From: Flavobacterium sp. Root901
GTDB lineage: Bacteria > Bacteroidota > Bacteroidia > Flavobacteriales > Flavobacteriaceae
Length of the DNA: 64,000 bases
Direction: 5' to 3'
Assembly: GCF_001429765.1 (NCBI RefSeq)
Contig: NZ_LMJB01000006.1
Coordinates: 700,338 to 764,337 of the forward strand
Made by a program: the position numbers and the translations under genes. The first letter of the stretch is position 1; every line of letters begins with the position of its first letter. The notes beneath the pieces are model-generated. The model was given only the letters and a program-made list of their open reading frames with translations, did no database searches and was not told the origin of the DNA. Below, piece after piece: positions 47,179-56,211 of the stretch.

Positions 47179-47260
47179 AATTTTTATTAAAATTATGAAT
47201 TAAATAACAAGAAGTATTGAAAATGTTGAGATTTTATTTTTTTAGTTCTTAAAGTTTCCG

Positions 47261-47268
47261 TACTTTTG
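47261..47268 (+). promoter_or_regulatory. ilv operon -7 box
   Basis: TACTTTTG fits TAnnTTTG and lies 16 bases before the first leader ATG. No -33 TTG at the usual distance. Confidence 0.5.
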
Positions 47269-47287
47269 TAACACTAAAAAATAAATG

Positions 47288-47362
47288 ATGCAAATCTCAA
47301 TTATTATTACTTCTGTCGTTGTTGTCAATGTGTTTAGCACATCTGCATCGGGAATGGTATAA
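47288..47362 (+). CDS. ilvL: Ile/Val-rich leader peptide of the ilv operon
   Basis: A 24-residue peptide beginning MQISIIITSVVVVNV: three isoleucines and then four valines in a row, with a fifth valine after Asn. ATG 47285 directly in front is in frame and could also start it. It ends 23 bases before a terminator hairpin and 84 bases before ilvD. This is the design of a branched-chain attenuator sensing Ile-tRNA and Val-tRNA. There are no leucines. Confidence 0.88.
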   Translation: MQISIIITSVVVVNVFSTSASGMV

Positions 47363-47385
47363 ATATAATTGAAAAACTATATTAC

Positions 47386-47416
47386 AAACCTTCCAAATAC
47401 TGGAAGGTTTTTTTTT
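47386..47416 (+). terminator. ilv attenuator terminator
   Basis: AAACCTTCCA (47386-47395) pairs perfectly with TGGAAGGTTT (47401-47410) around AATAC, and runs into T9. It stands between the leader peptide and ilvD. Confidence 0.9.
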
Positions 47417-47446
47417 GAATAAAAATTAAAATAAAATAATACAATA

Positions 47447-49120
47447 ATGGAATTAAATAAGTACAGCAAAACCATCACTCAAGATCAAACACAGCCAGCG
47501 GCACAAGCGATGTTGTACGGTATTGGTTTAACTGAAGAAGATTTGAAAAAAGCACAAGTAGGTATTGTGAGCATGGGTTACGATGGTAACACATGTAATA
47601 TGCACCTGAATGATTTAGCAAAAGATGTTAAAAAAGGTGTTTGGGATTCAGATCTGGTCGGACTTATTTTTAATACCATTGGAGTAAGTGACGGAATTTC
47701 TAACGGAACTGAAGGAATGCGTTATTCATTAGTTTCCCGCGACGTTATTGCAGATTCTATTGAAACAGTTGTGGGAGCACAATGGTACGATGGTTTAATT
47801 GCAATTCCCGGCTGTGATAAAAATATGCCTGGAGCGTTAATCGCTATGGGAAGATTAAATCGTCCTGCAATGATGGTTTACGGAGGTTCTATTCACTCCG
47901 GAAAATGGAAAGGAGAATCATTAAATATTGTTTCTGCTTTTGAAGCTTTAGGAAAAAAAGTGAGAAACGAAATTACTCCGGAAGATTTTAAAGGTGTAAT
48001 TCAAAATTCCTGCCCTGGTCCAGGTGCCTGCGGCGGAATGTATACGGCAAATACAATGTCATCTGCAATTGAAGCATTAGGAATGAGTTTGCCATACAGT
48101 TCTTCAAACCCTGCTTTGAGTCAGGAAAAAAGAGAAGAATGCGCTGCTGCCGGTGCTGCAATGAGAATTTTATTAGAAAAAGATATTAAGCCAAGAGATA
48201 TCATGACCCGCAAAGCTTTTGAAAATGCTATTACGATTGTAGCAGTTTTGGGAGGTTCTACAAATGCGGTTATGCACTTAATTGCAATGGCACATTCCGT
48301 AGGTATTGAAATCACTTTAGATGATTTTCAGGCAATTAACGACAGAACACCGGTTTTAGCAGACATGAAACCAAGTGGAAAATACATGATGGAAGATATT
48401 CATGAAGTGGGAGGAATTCCATCTGTAATGAAATATTTACTTAAAGTTGGATTAATTCATGGAGATTGTTTGACCGTAACAGGAAAAACAGTTGCTGAAA
48501 ATTTAGCTTCAACACCAGATTTACAAGACGGGCAGCAAGTTATTCACGAAATACAAAAAGCATTAAAACCAACAGGAAATATTCAGGTTTTATACGGAAA
48601 CCTTGCTTCTGAGGGAGCTGTAGCAAAAATCAGCGGTAAAGAAGGAGAATATTTTGAAGGACCTGCCGTGGTTTTTGAAGGAGAATTTGAAGTAATTCCA
48701 GGTTTACAGGCCGGAAAAATTAAACCCGGCAATGTAGTCGTCATCAGGTATTGCGGGCCAAAAGGTGGCCCGGGGATGCCTGAAATGCTAAAACCTACAT
48801 CTGCGATTATTGGTGCCGGACTAGGAAGCAGCTGTGCTCTTATTACAGACGGAAGGTTCTCCGGAGGTTCACATGGATTCGTGGTAGGGCACGTAACACC
48901 AGAGGCTTATGATGGTGGTGGAATTGCACTTGTTCAGGACGGCGACATAATTGCCATTGATGCAGTAAAAAACACTATAGATCTAAAAATATCTGATGAA
49001 GAATTTGCAGCTCGAAAAGCGAGCTGGGTTCAGCCTCCTTTAAAAGTAGACAGAGGAGTTTTGCTTAAATATGCGAGATCGGTGTCAAGCGCTTCTACAG
49101 GCTGCGTTACCGACAATTAA
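47447..49120 (+). CDS. ilvD: Dihydroxy-acid dehydratase IlvD
   Basis: 557-aa iron-sulfur dehydratase of valine and isoleucine synthesis. Cluster cysteines are visible in [12 protein letters not shown] and [18 protein letters not shown], and near [18 protein letters not shown]-terminal [20 protein letters not shown] is conserved. First structural gene after the attenuator. Confidence 0.97.
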   Translation: MELNKYSKTITQDQTQPAAQAMLYGIGLTEEDLKKAQVGIVSMGYDGNTCNMHLNDLAKDVKKGVWDSDLVGLIFNTIGVSDGISNGTEGMRYSLVSRDVIADSIETVVGAQWYDGLIAIPGCDKNMPGALIAMGRLNRPAMMVYGGSIHSGKWKGESLNIVSAFEALGKKVRNEITPEDFKGVIQNSCPGPGACGGMYTANTMSSAIEALGMSLPYSSSNPALSQEKREECAAAGAAMRILLEKDIKPRDIMTRKAFENAITIVAVLGGSTNAVMHLIAMAHSVGIEITLDDFQAINDRTPVLADMKPSGKYMMEDIHEVGGIPSVMKYLLKVGLIHGDCLTVTGKTVAENLASTPDLQDGQQVIHEIQKALKPTGNIQVLYGNLASEGAVAKISGKEGEYFEGPAVVFEGEFEVIPGLQAGKIKPGNVVVIRYCGPKGGPGMPEMLKPTSAIIGAGLGSSCALITDGRFSGGSHGFVVGHVTPEAYDGGGIALVQDGDIIAIDAVKNTIDLKISDEEFAARKASWVQPPLKVDRGVLLKYARSVSSASTGCVTDN

Positions 49121-49210
49121 TAAAAAAAATATCAAAATCAATTTCGATAAACGATTATAAAAAGCAAATAAAATTTGCATTGTTATTGAAACGGATAAAA
49201 ATAATATACT

Positions 49211-50899
49211 ATGAGAATATCAGGGGCAGAAGCCGTTATAAGATGTTTATTAGAAGAAGGGGTAGATTTAATTTATGGATATCCGGGAGGAGCCATAATG
49301 CCGGTTTACGACGAATTATACAAATTTCAGGATCAGCTGCACCACGTTTTGGTTCGTCATGAACAAGGTGCAACCCACGCTGCTCAAGGATATGCCAGAG
49401 CTACTGGAAAAGTGGGTGTTGCGATTGCTACTTCAGGCCCGGGAGCAACAAATCTTGTTACCGGAATCGCAGATGCGCAAATCGATTCAACGCCATTAGT
49501 TTGCATAACAGGGCAGGTAGGAAGACATTTATTAGGTTCTGATGCTTTTCAGGAAACGGATATTATCGGAATTTCGACTCCGGTAACCAAATGGAATTTT
49601 CAGGTAACCGAAGCTTCTCAAATTCCGGAAATTATTGCAAAAGCATTTTATATTGCCCGCTCCGGACGTCCGGGACCAGTATTAATTGACATTACTAAAA
49701 ATGCTCAGTTTGATGAGTTTGATTTTAGCTACGAAAAATGTACGGCAATCAGAAGTTATGTTCCGGTTCCGAAATTAAATTTAGATAAAGTTGCCCAGGC
49801 TGCTGCCTTAATTAATAGTGCAAAAAAACCGCTGATCGTTTTTGGTCAGGGAATTATTCTGGGTCAGGCAGAAGCAGAGTTTAAAGCAGTAATCGAAAAA
49901 TCAGGGATTCCTGCTGCATGGACAATTTTGGGACTTTCGGCTTTGCCAACAGATCACCCGTTGAATGTTGGAATGCTGGGAATGCACGGGAATTACGCTC
50001 CAAATTTATTGACAAACGAATGTGATGTTTTAATTGCTTTTGGAATGCGTTTTGACGACCGTGTTACGGGTAAATTAAGTACGTATGCAAAACAGGCAAA
50101 AGTAATTCACTTTGAAATTGATCCTGCAGAAGTTGATAAAAACGTTAAAACAGAAGTAGCGGTTTTAGGTGATGTAAAAGAATCTTTAGCTGCCTTACTA
50201 CCATTATTAGATGCAAAATCGCATGATTTATGGCATAATGAATTCAAAGCATTAAGAGAAGTTGAATTTAATTCTGTAATCAAAGAAGAATTAAATCCAA
50301 CAAACGGTAAAGGAATTTCAATGGGAGAAACTATTGAAATGATCAACAAACATTCTAATGGCGATGCTATCATCGTGTCAGATGTTGGTCAGCATCAAAT
50401 GTTTGCGTGCCGCTATGCTAAATTCAATTCAACAAAAAGCAATATTACTTCCGGTGGTCTTGGAACAATGGGATTTGCGCTTCCGGCTGCAATTGGTGCC
50501 AAAATGGGAAAACCAGAGCGTGAAGTTGTTGCAATTATCGGAGACGGCGGATTCCAGATGACGATTCAGGAATTAGGAACAATTTTCCAGACTCAGGTTC
50601 CGGTAAAAATAGTTATTCTGAACAATGAATTTTTAGGAATGGTACGTCAATGGCAGGAATTGTTCTTTGACAACAGATATGCTTCAACAAGAATGATCAA
50701 TCCAAATTTTGTTGCAATTGCTGAAGGATATCATATTAAATCTAAAAAAGTAACCGCTCGAGAAGATTTAGATGCTGCCGTTGCTGAAATGCTGGCTTCA
50801 AAAGATTCTTATTTCTTAGAGGTCATGGTGGAAAAGGAAAACAATGTTTTTCCAATGATTCCAACAGGAGCATGTGTTTCAGAAATTAGATTAAGCTAA
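49211..50899 (+). CDS. ilvB: Acetolactate synthase large subunit
   Basis: 562-aa thiamine diphosphate enzyme. It has the N-terminal GAEAVIRCLLEEGVDLIYGYPGGAI, the catalytic Glu in RHEQGATHAAQGYARATGK, and the ThDP-binding GDGGFQMTIQELGT...NNEFLGMVRQWQ. It condenses pyruvate with pyruvate or 2-ketobutyrate. The regulatory subunit follows. Confidence 0.97.
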   Translation: MRISGAEAVIRCLLEEGVDLIYGYPGGAIMPVYDELYKFQDQLHHVLVRHEQGATHAAQGYARATGKVGVAIATSGPGATNLVTGIADAQIDSTPLVCITGQVGRHLLGSDAFQETDIIGISTPVTKWNFQVTEASQIPEIIAKAFYIARSGRPGPVLIDITKNAQFDEFDFSYEKCTAIRSYVPVPKLNLDKVAQAAALINSAKKPLIVFGQGIILGQAEAEFKAVIEKSGIPAAWTILGLSALPTDHPLNVGMLGMHGNYAPNLLTNECDVLIAFGMRFDDRVTGKLSTYAKQAKVIHFEIDPAEVDKNVKTEVAVLGDVKESLAALLPLLDAKSHDLWHNEFKALREVEFNSVIKEELNPTNGKGISMGETIEMINKHSNGDAIIVSDVGQHQMFACRYAKFNSTKSNITSGGLGTMGFALPAAIGAKMGKPEREVVAIIGDGGFQMTIQELGTIFQTQVPVKIVILNNEFLGMVRQWQELFFDNRYASTRMINPNFVAIAEGYHIKSKKVTAREDLDAAVAEMLASKDSYFLEVMVEKENNVFPMIPTGACVSEIRLS

Positions 50900-50904
50900 G
50901 AAAA

Positions 50905-50960
50905 GTTTCAGGTTTCAGGTTTTAAGTTTCAAGTTCTGCTGAGAACGTGAAACCTGAAAC
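50905..50960. repeat. Intergenic AAACCTGAAAC-family hairpin
   Basis: GTTTCAGGTTTCA on the left (50905-50917) and GTGAAACCTGAAAC on the right (50947-50960) are inverted copies. Same family as 32518 and 33002. It lies between ilvB and ilvN. Confidence 0.7.
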
Positions 50961-50978
50961 AAAATAAACGAAAACAAA

Positions 50979-51500
50979 ATGGAAGATAAAACATTCACCA
51001 TATCGGTATATTCAGAAAATAATGTGGGTTTATTAAATAGAATATCAGGTATATTCTTAAAGCGTCACATTAATATATTAAGTCTAAATGTTTCAGAATC
51101 AGAAATAGAAAATGTTTCAAGATTTATAATTGTAGTTAATACAACTGAAAAATGGGTTCAGAATATTGTGGGACAAATCGAGAAACAAATTGAAGTTATA
51201 AAAGCATTTTATCATACAGACGAAGAAACCATTTATCTGGAAAATGCACTTTTTAAAATTGCTTCGAGCTTGTTATTTGATGAAAAACAAATCCAGAATA
51301 TTATTAAAGACAGTCAGTCGACAATTGTAACGGTTTCCAGAGATTTCTTTGTGATTTCAAAATCAGGAAGACGTTCAGAAATTGAAGAATTATACGAAAA
51401 ATTCAAACCTTACGGAATTATGCAGTTTGTACGTTCAGGAAGGATTTCAGTTTCTAAAGAAAAAATGGAGATTTCATCATTGTTAGAAACATTCAAATAA
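50979..51500 (+). CDS. ilvN: Acetolactate synthase small (regulatory) subunit
   Basis: 173-aa regulatory subunit. The N-terminal ACT domain (TISVYSENNVGLLNRISGIFLKRHINILSLNVSESE) binds valine in the family; a second ACT-like domain follows (about residues 85-165). It lies 79 bases after ilvB. Length agrees with ilvH/ilvN long types. Confidence 0.95.
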   Translation: MEDKTFTISVYSENNVGLLNRISGIFLKRHINILSLNVSESEIENVSRFIIVVNTTEKWVQNIVGQIEKQIEVIKAFYHTDEETIYLENALFKIASSLLFDEKQIQNIIKDSQSTIVTVSRDFFVISKSGRRSEIEELYEKFKPYGIMQFVRSGRISVSKEKMEISSLLETFK

Positions 51501-51587
51501 ACAATTAATATGTGATATTACACGATCACAATCAATTATAAATAAATTAATTACTAAATTTCATTTCATTAAATATTTTAAAACAAA

Positions 51588-53057
51588 ATGGCAAATTATT
51601 TCAACACATTACCACTTAGATTACAATTAGAGCAACTTGGAGTTTGCGAATTTATGGAGCAGTCAGAATTTGCAGACGGAATTTCAGCATTGGCAGGAAA
51701 AAAAGTTGTTATTGTTGGATGTGGTGCACAAGGTTTGAATCAAGGTTTAAACATGAGAGATTCTGGTTTAGACATTTCTTACGCATTGCGCGCTGATGCA
51801 ATTGCTGAAAAGAGAGCTTCATATAAGAATGCAACTGAAAATGGATTTAAAGTAGGTACATATGAAGAGTTAATTCCAACTGCTGATTTAGTTTGTAATC
51901 TTACTCCGGATAAACAACATACTTCTGTGGTTAATGCAATTATGCCATTAATGAAACAAGGATCGACTTTAGCATATTCTCACGGATTTAACATCGTTGA
52001 AGAAGGAATGCAGATTCGTGAAGATATTACAGTTATTATGTGTGCTCCTAAATGTCCTGGTTCTGAGGTTCGTGAAGAATATAAAAGAGGTTTTGGTGTG
52101 CCGACACTTATCGCGGTTCACCCTGAAAATGATCCAAACGGATTAGGTTTAGATCAGGCAAAAGCTTACGCTGTAGCAACCGGAGGACACAAAGCAGGAG
52201 TTTTAAGATCATCTTTTGTTGCTGAAGTAAAATCGGATTTAATGGGTGAGCAGACAATTCTTTGTGGTTTATTGCAAACCGGATCTATTTTATGTTTTGA
52301 TAAAATGGTTGAAAAAGGAATCGATCCTGCTTATGCTTCAAAATTAATTCAATACGGATGGGAAACTATCACTGAAGCTTTAAAACACGGTGGTATTACT
52401 AATATGATGGACCGTTTAAATAATCCTTCAAAAATTGAAGCTTATGAATTAGCAGAAGAATTAAAAGATATCATGCGTCCATTGTTCCAAAAACACCAGG
52501 ACGATATTATTTCCGGAGAGTTTTCAAGAACAATGATGATTGACTGGGCAAATGATGATGTTAACTTATTGAAATGGAGAGCTGCAACAGGAGAAACTAA
52601 CTTCGAAAAAACAGCTCCGCAAGAAGCGCCAATCTCTGAACAGGAATATTTTGATAATGGAGTTTTAATGATTGCTATGGTAAAAGCTGGTGTTGAGCTG
52701 GCTTTTGAAACCATGACAGAGGCTGGAATTATCGAAGAATCAGCTTATTATGAGTCATTACACGAATTGCCGTTAATTGCAAACACAATCGCAAGAAAGA
52801 AATTATTTGAAATGAACCGTGTAATTTCTGATACTGCAGAATATGGCTGTTATTTATTTGATCACGCTTGTAAACCATTATTGACTGAATTCATGAAAAA
52901 AGTGGAAACAAATATTATTGGTAAACCGTTTTCAACTTCAAATGGAGTAGATAATACAGTTTTAATTGCTGTTAATAAAGAAATCCGTCAGCATCCTATC
53001 GAAGAAGTAGGAGCGTGGTTGAGAGAATCTATGACAGCTATGAAAAAAATTGGATAA
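51588..53057 (+). CDS. ilvC: Ketol-acid reductoisomerase, class II (long)
   Basis: 489-aa NADPH enzyme that isomerises and reduces acetolactate. The Rossmann motif is [21 protein letters not shown] (about residues 35-55). The length and duplicated helical C-terminal domain mark the class II form found in enterobacteria and Bacteroidota, against about 330 aa for class I. It is the last gene of the ilv unit. No ilvA or ilvE is adjacent. Confidence 0.97.
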   Translation: MANYFNTLPLRLQLEQLGVCEFMEQSEFADGISALAGKKVVIVGCGAQGLNQGLNMRDSGLDISYALRADAIAEKRASYKNATENGFKVGTYEELIPTADLVCNLTPDKQHTSVVNAIMPLMKQGSTLAYSHGFNIVEEGMQIREDITVIMCAPKCPGSEVREEYKRGFGVPTLIAVHPENDPNGLGLDQAKAYAVATGGHKAGVLRSSFVAEVKSDLMGEQTILCGLLQTGSILCFDKMVEKGIDPAYASKLIQYGWETITEALKHGGITNMMDRLNNPSKIEAYELAEELKDIMRPLFQKHQDDIISGEFSRTMMIDWANDDVNLLKWRAATGETNFEKTAPQEAPISEQEYFDNGVLMIAMVKAGVELAFETMTEAGIIEESAYYESLHELPLIANTIARKKLFEMNRVISDTAEYGCYLFDHACKPLLTEFMKKVETNIIGKPFSTSNGVDNTVLIAVNKEIRQHPIEEVGAWLRESMTAMKKIG

Positions 53058-53177
53058 TAAATTGGGAATTTCCACGCATTCCGAATGTAGTGGAATTTGC
53101 TCTGTATCAATGTTTTAAATTAATATTTTGAATTAGTAAGCACTTATTAAAGAAAATAGATATAGATGCATATTGCA

Positions 53178-53214
53178 TTCACTTAACTTCAGTGAGTTAA
53201 GCAAGTTAAGTGAA
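53178..53214. repeat. Hairpin with competing pairings downstream of ilvC
   Basis: TTCACTTAACTT (53178-53189) pairs perfectly with AAGTTAAGTGAA (53203-53214). The loop contains GAGTTAAG, which can pair with CTTAACTT of the left arm instead, so two folds exclude each other. No T-tract follows at once. It is part of the 506-base gap before acs. Confidence 0.5.
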
Positions 53215-53368
53215 GCTGATCCCTTAAAGTTGGGGTATGTTTTTTCTAATAAAAAATGTACTTGTTGAAATTTCTATTTTAATTAATAAAGATGCTGCTA
53301 TTTTCAAAATAGATAAAGTGTTGTAATGCAGAAATTACAAAATTAATTGTTATTGAAATTTGTTAAAT

Positions 53369-53403
53369 AAAAAGGTATGATAATTCTTTGTCATACCTTT
53401 TTT
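53369..53403 (+). terminator. Terminator upstream of acs
   Basis: AAAAAGGTATGA (53369-53380) pairs with TCATACCTTTTTT (53391-53403). It lies 310 bases after ilvC, so it ends either a long 3' region of the ilv mRNA or a small RNA. No coding gene was seen in 53058-53563. Confidence 0.8.
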
Positions 53404-53563
53404 GCGATTTAGATTTTTTCTCAAAACGTGTTTTTTTAGAATAACTTTAAAAAAAACGTATATTTTATTTATTATATGTTTTTTTTATACAAAATTTATG
53501 AATTAAATAATTTTAAGAATAGAAGCAGATTTAATACATTTATAAAAAAAATTCCACAAAACT

Positions 53564-55474
53564 ATGAGTTATTATAAAATTGAAAATTTAGAACAATATT
53601 TTAAACATTACAATAAGTCAATAAGAGAGCCAAGAAAATTTTGGGGAAAAATTGCCGAAGAAAACTTTACTTGGTATCAGCAGTGGGAAAAAGTTGTTGA
53701 TTTTAATATGGCCGATGCCGAAGTAAAATGGTTTACGGATGCAAAGGTTAATATTACAAAAAATTGTATCGATAGACATTTAAGCAAAAGAGGAGAAAAA
53801 ACGGCTATTATTTTTGAACCGAATGATCCTTCTGAAACTGCTTTGCATATAAGTTATAATGAGTTATACGAACGAGTGTCTAAAATGGCAAATGTATTGC
53901 GTGATCAGGGAGTTCGTAAAGGAGATCGTGTTTGTATTTATTTACCAATGATCCCGGAACTGGCTGTTTCGGTTTTAGCATGTGCCAGAATTGGAGCTAT
54001 TCACTCGGTAGTTTTTGCAGGATTTTCTTCTTCAGCAGTTTCTGCCAGAATTAATGACTGCGAATGTAAAATGGTTATTACATCTGACGGTGGTTACAGA
54101 GGCAACAAAACAATTGATTTAAAAGGAATTGTTGACGAAGCCTTAGACACTTGTCCATCTGTTTCTAAAGTTTTGGTTGTAAAAAGAACAAAAACAGAAG
54201 TTGCAATGAAAGAAGGACGTGATATCTGGTTACAGCCTTTATTAGATGCTGCTCTTGATAATAGTGTTGCCGAAATTATGGATGCTGAAGATCCTTTGTT
54301 TATTTTATATACTTCAGGATCAACAGGAAAGCCAAAAGGAATGGTGCATACCACAGCAGGATATATGGTTTATACCGCGTATACATTTAAAAATGTATTC
54401 AGTCATGAAGAAAATGATATTTTCTGGTGTACAGCAGATATCGGATGGATTACCGGCCACTCTTACATATTATATGGACCATTACTAAATGGCGGAACAA
54501 CCGTAATTTTTGAAGGAGTTCCTTCTTATCCTGATTTTAGTCGTTTTTGGGACATTATCGAAAAACATAAAATTACTCAATTTTATACTGCACCAACGGC
54601 AATCCGTTCATTAGCAAAAGAAAGTTTAGATTATATTCAAAAATATCCTCTAAAATCCTTAAAAGTAATTGGGTCAGTTGGTGAACCAATTAATGAAGAA
54701 GCGTGGCACTGGTTTAACGACCACGTAGGAGATAAGAGATGTCCGGTTGTTGATACTTGGTGGCAGACTGAAACAGGAGGAATCATGATTTCGCCAATTG
54801 CTTTTGTTACACCAACAAAACCAACTTATGCAACATTGCCGTTACCGGGAATTCAGCCGGTTTTAATGGATGAAAAACGTAACGAAATTGAAGGAAACCA
54901 AGTAGTAGGAAGTCTGTGTATTAAATTTCCATGGCCTGGAATTGCCAGGACTATTTGGGGAGATCATCAGCGTTATAAGGATACTTATTTTACTGCTTTC
55001 CCTGGGAAATATTTTACGGGAGACGGCGCTTTAAGGGATGAAGTGGGTTACTACAGAATTACCGGTAGAGTAGATGATGTTGTAATTGTTTCCGGTCACA
55101 ACTTAGGAACTGCTCCAATTGAAGATGCTATTAACGAACATCCTGCAGTGGCAGAGTCTGCTATTGTTGGTTTTCCGCATGACATTAAAGGAAATGCACT
55201 ATATGGCTATGTTATTTTGAAAGAAACCGGAGAGGTTAGAAATAAAGAAAATCTATCAAAAGAAATCAATCAATATATCGCAGATCATATTGGGCCAATT
55301 GCAAAACTGGATAAAATTCAGTTTGTATCCGGTTTACCAAAAACACGTTCCGGAAAAATTATGCGTAGAATTTTGCGCAAAATTGCAGAAGGTGATTTTT
55401 CTAACTTTGGTGATACAACCACATTGTTGAATCCGGAAATTGTAGAAGAAATTAGTAAAGACAGAATTGAATAA
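53564..55474 (+). CDS. acs: Acetyl-CoA synthetase
   Basis: 636-aa AMP-forming ligase that turns acetate, ATP and CoA into acetyl-CoA. It has the P-loop YTSGSTGKPKGMVHTTAGYM, VDTWWQTETGGIMISP, the hinge region TGRVDDVVIVSGHNLGTAPIE, and the acetylatable lysine in PKTRSGKIMRRILRKIA. Length matches the family. The convergent cNMP/CBS/DUF294 and exonuclease genes follow, a neighbourhood also seen around acs in other bacteria. Confidence 0.96.
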   Translation: MSYYKIENLEQYFKHYNKSIREPRKFWGKIAEENFTWYQQWEKVVDFNMADAEVKWFTDAKVNITKNCIDRHLSKRGEKTAIIFEPNDPSETALHISYNELYERVSKMANVLRDQGVRKGDRVCIYLPMIPELAVSVLACARIGAIHSVVFAGFSSSAVSARINDCECKMVITSDGGYRGNKTIDLKGIVDEALDTCPSVSKVLVVKRTKTEVAMKEGRDIWLQPLLDAALDNSVAEIMDAEDPLFILYTSGSTGKPKGMVHTTAGYMVYTAYTFKNVFSHEENDIFWCTADIGWITGHSYILYGPLLNGGTTVIFEGVPSYPDFSRFWDIIEKHKITQFYTAPTAIRSLAKESLDYIQKYPLKSLKVIGSVGEPINEEAWHWFNDHVGDKRCPVVDTWWQTETGGIMISPIAFVTPTKPTYATLPLPGIQPVLMDEKRNEIEGNQVVGSLCIKFPWPGIARTIWGDHQRYKDTYFTAFPGKYFTGDGALRDEVGYYRITGRVDDVVIVSGHNLGTAPIEDAINEHPAVAESAIVGFPHDIKGNALYGYVILKETGEVRNKENLSKEINQYIADHIGPIAKLDKIQFVSGLPKTRSGKIMRRILRKIAEGDFSNFGDTTTLLNPEIVEEISKDRIE

Positions 55475-55535
55475 ATATTTTGTTTCAGGTTTATGTTTTC
55501 AGGTTAATTTGGGAAACAGAAAACGGAATAAAATT

Positions 55536-55569
55536 AAAAAAGCCTCTTATTAAATTAAGAGGCTTTTTT
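55536..55569. terminator. Bidirectional terminator between acs and the exonuclease gene
   Basis: A 14-bp perfect stem (55536-55549 with 55556-55569), A6 on the left and T6 on the right, serves both convergent genes. Confidence 0.85.
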
Positions 55570-55611
55570 AATATTTAAATTCAAACACATTGAAATTTAG
55601 ATTTTTTTATT

Positions 55612-56208
55612 TTATTTAATTCCCAAACGAGATTTAAGCTTTAAGAATAAAAGTCCAATTTTATAAGCATCTTCTGCAGAAGAATTTCTATCACTTTTTG
55701 GGATCTTGTAAATTTCGCATAAATCGTTTAAAGAAAATTGCTTGTCGTTAATATCAGTTAATTTACGGTACATCACATCAATATCCAAAGCTTCATTCTT
55801 TAACCTGCCGCAATCCAGCCTTTCCAGGGCAGCATTTAACATTTCAATATCAAAATTGATATGATGGCCGACAAGAACTGCGTTTCCAATAAAATTTACA
55901 AAAGCTTCTAATGCCTGAGCTTCAGGCATTTTGTCCATTTTGCTTTCAATTATAAATTCATTAGAAATCCCGTGTTCTTCTAAAAATTTATACTGAAGTA
56001 AAACAGCTTCAAAATTTTCCTTAATGATAATACTGTCATCCATAACAGAAAAAGCACCTAAAGATAAAATAACATCTTTATTAGGATTCAATCCCGAAGT
56101 TTCAGTTGACAAAACCACAAACTTGTTAGGTTTTGCTTCTAATTTTGTTAAGTAATCTTTCCAGAATTCCGGATATTCCTTATTGATATTTTTAATCCAG
56201 TCTAGCAT
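55612..56208 (-). CDS. DnaQ-fold 3'-5' exonuclease-like protein with altered active site
   Basis: 198-aa protein related to the DNA polymerase III epsilon exonuclease (DEDDh). Exo I normally reads DxExTGL; here it is STETSGL (34-40), so the first Asp is Ser34 while Glu36 remains. Exo II HHINFDIEML keeps Asp120. In Exo III the usual His five residues before the last Asp is Asn175, with Asp180 kept (RNSSAEDAYKIG). Two of five catalytic positions are therefore changed, and nuclease activity is doubtful. It is 3 bases downstream of the cNMP/CBS/DUF294 gene, so the pair is one operon. Confidence 0.8.
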   Translation of the reverse strand: MLDWIKNINKEYPEFWKDYLTKLEAKPNKFVVLSTETSGLNPNKDVILSLGAFSVMDDSIIIKENFEAVLLQYKFLEEHGISNEFIIESKMDKMPEAQALEAFVNFIGNAVLVGHHINFDIEMLNAALERLDCGRLKNEALDIDVMYRKLTDINDKQFSLNDLCEIYKIPKSDRNSSAEDAYKIGLLFLKLKSRLGIK

Positions 56209-56211
56209 ATT

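Noticed and set aside
49180..49362. 60-aa frame overlapping the start of ilvB
   Set aside because: It overlaps ilvB in another frame and has no protein-like features.
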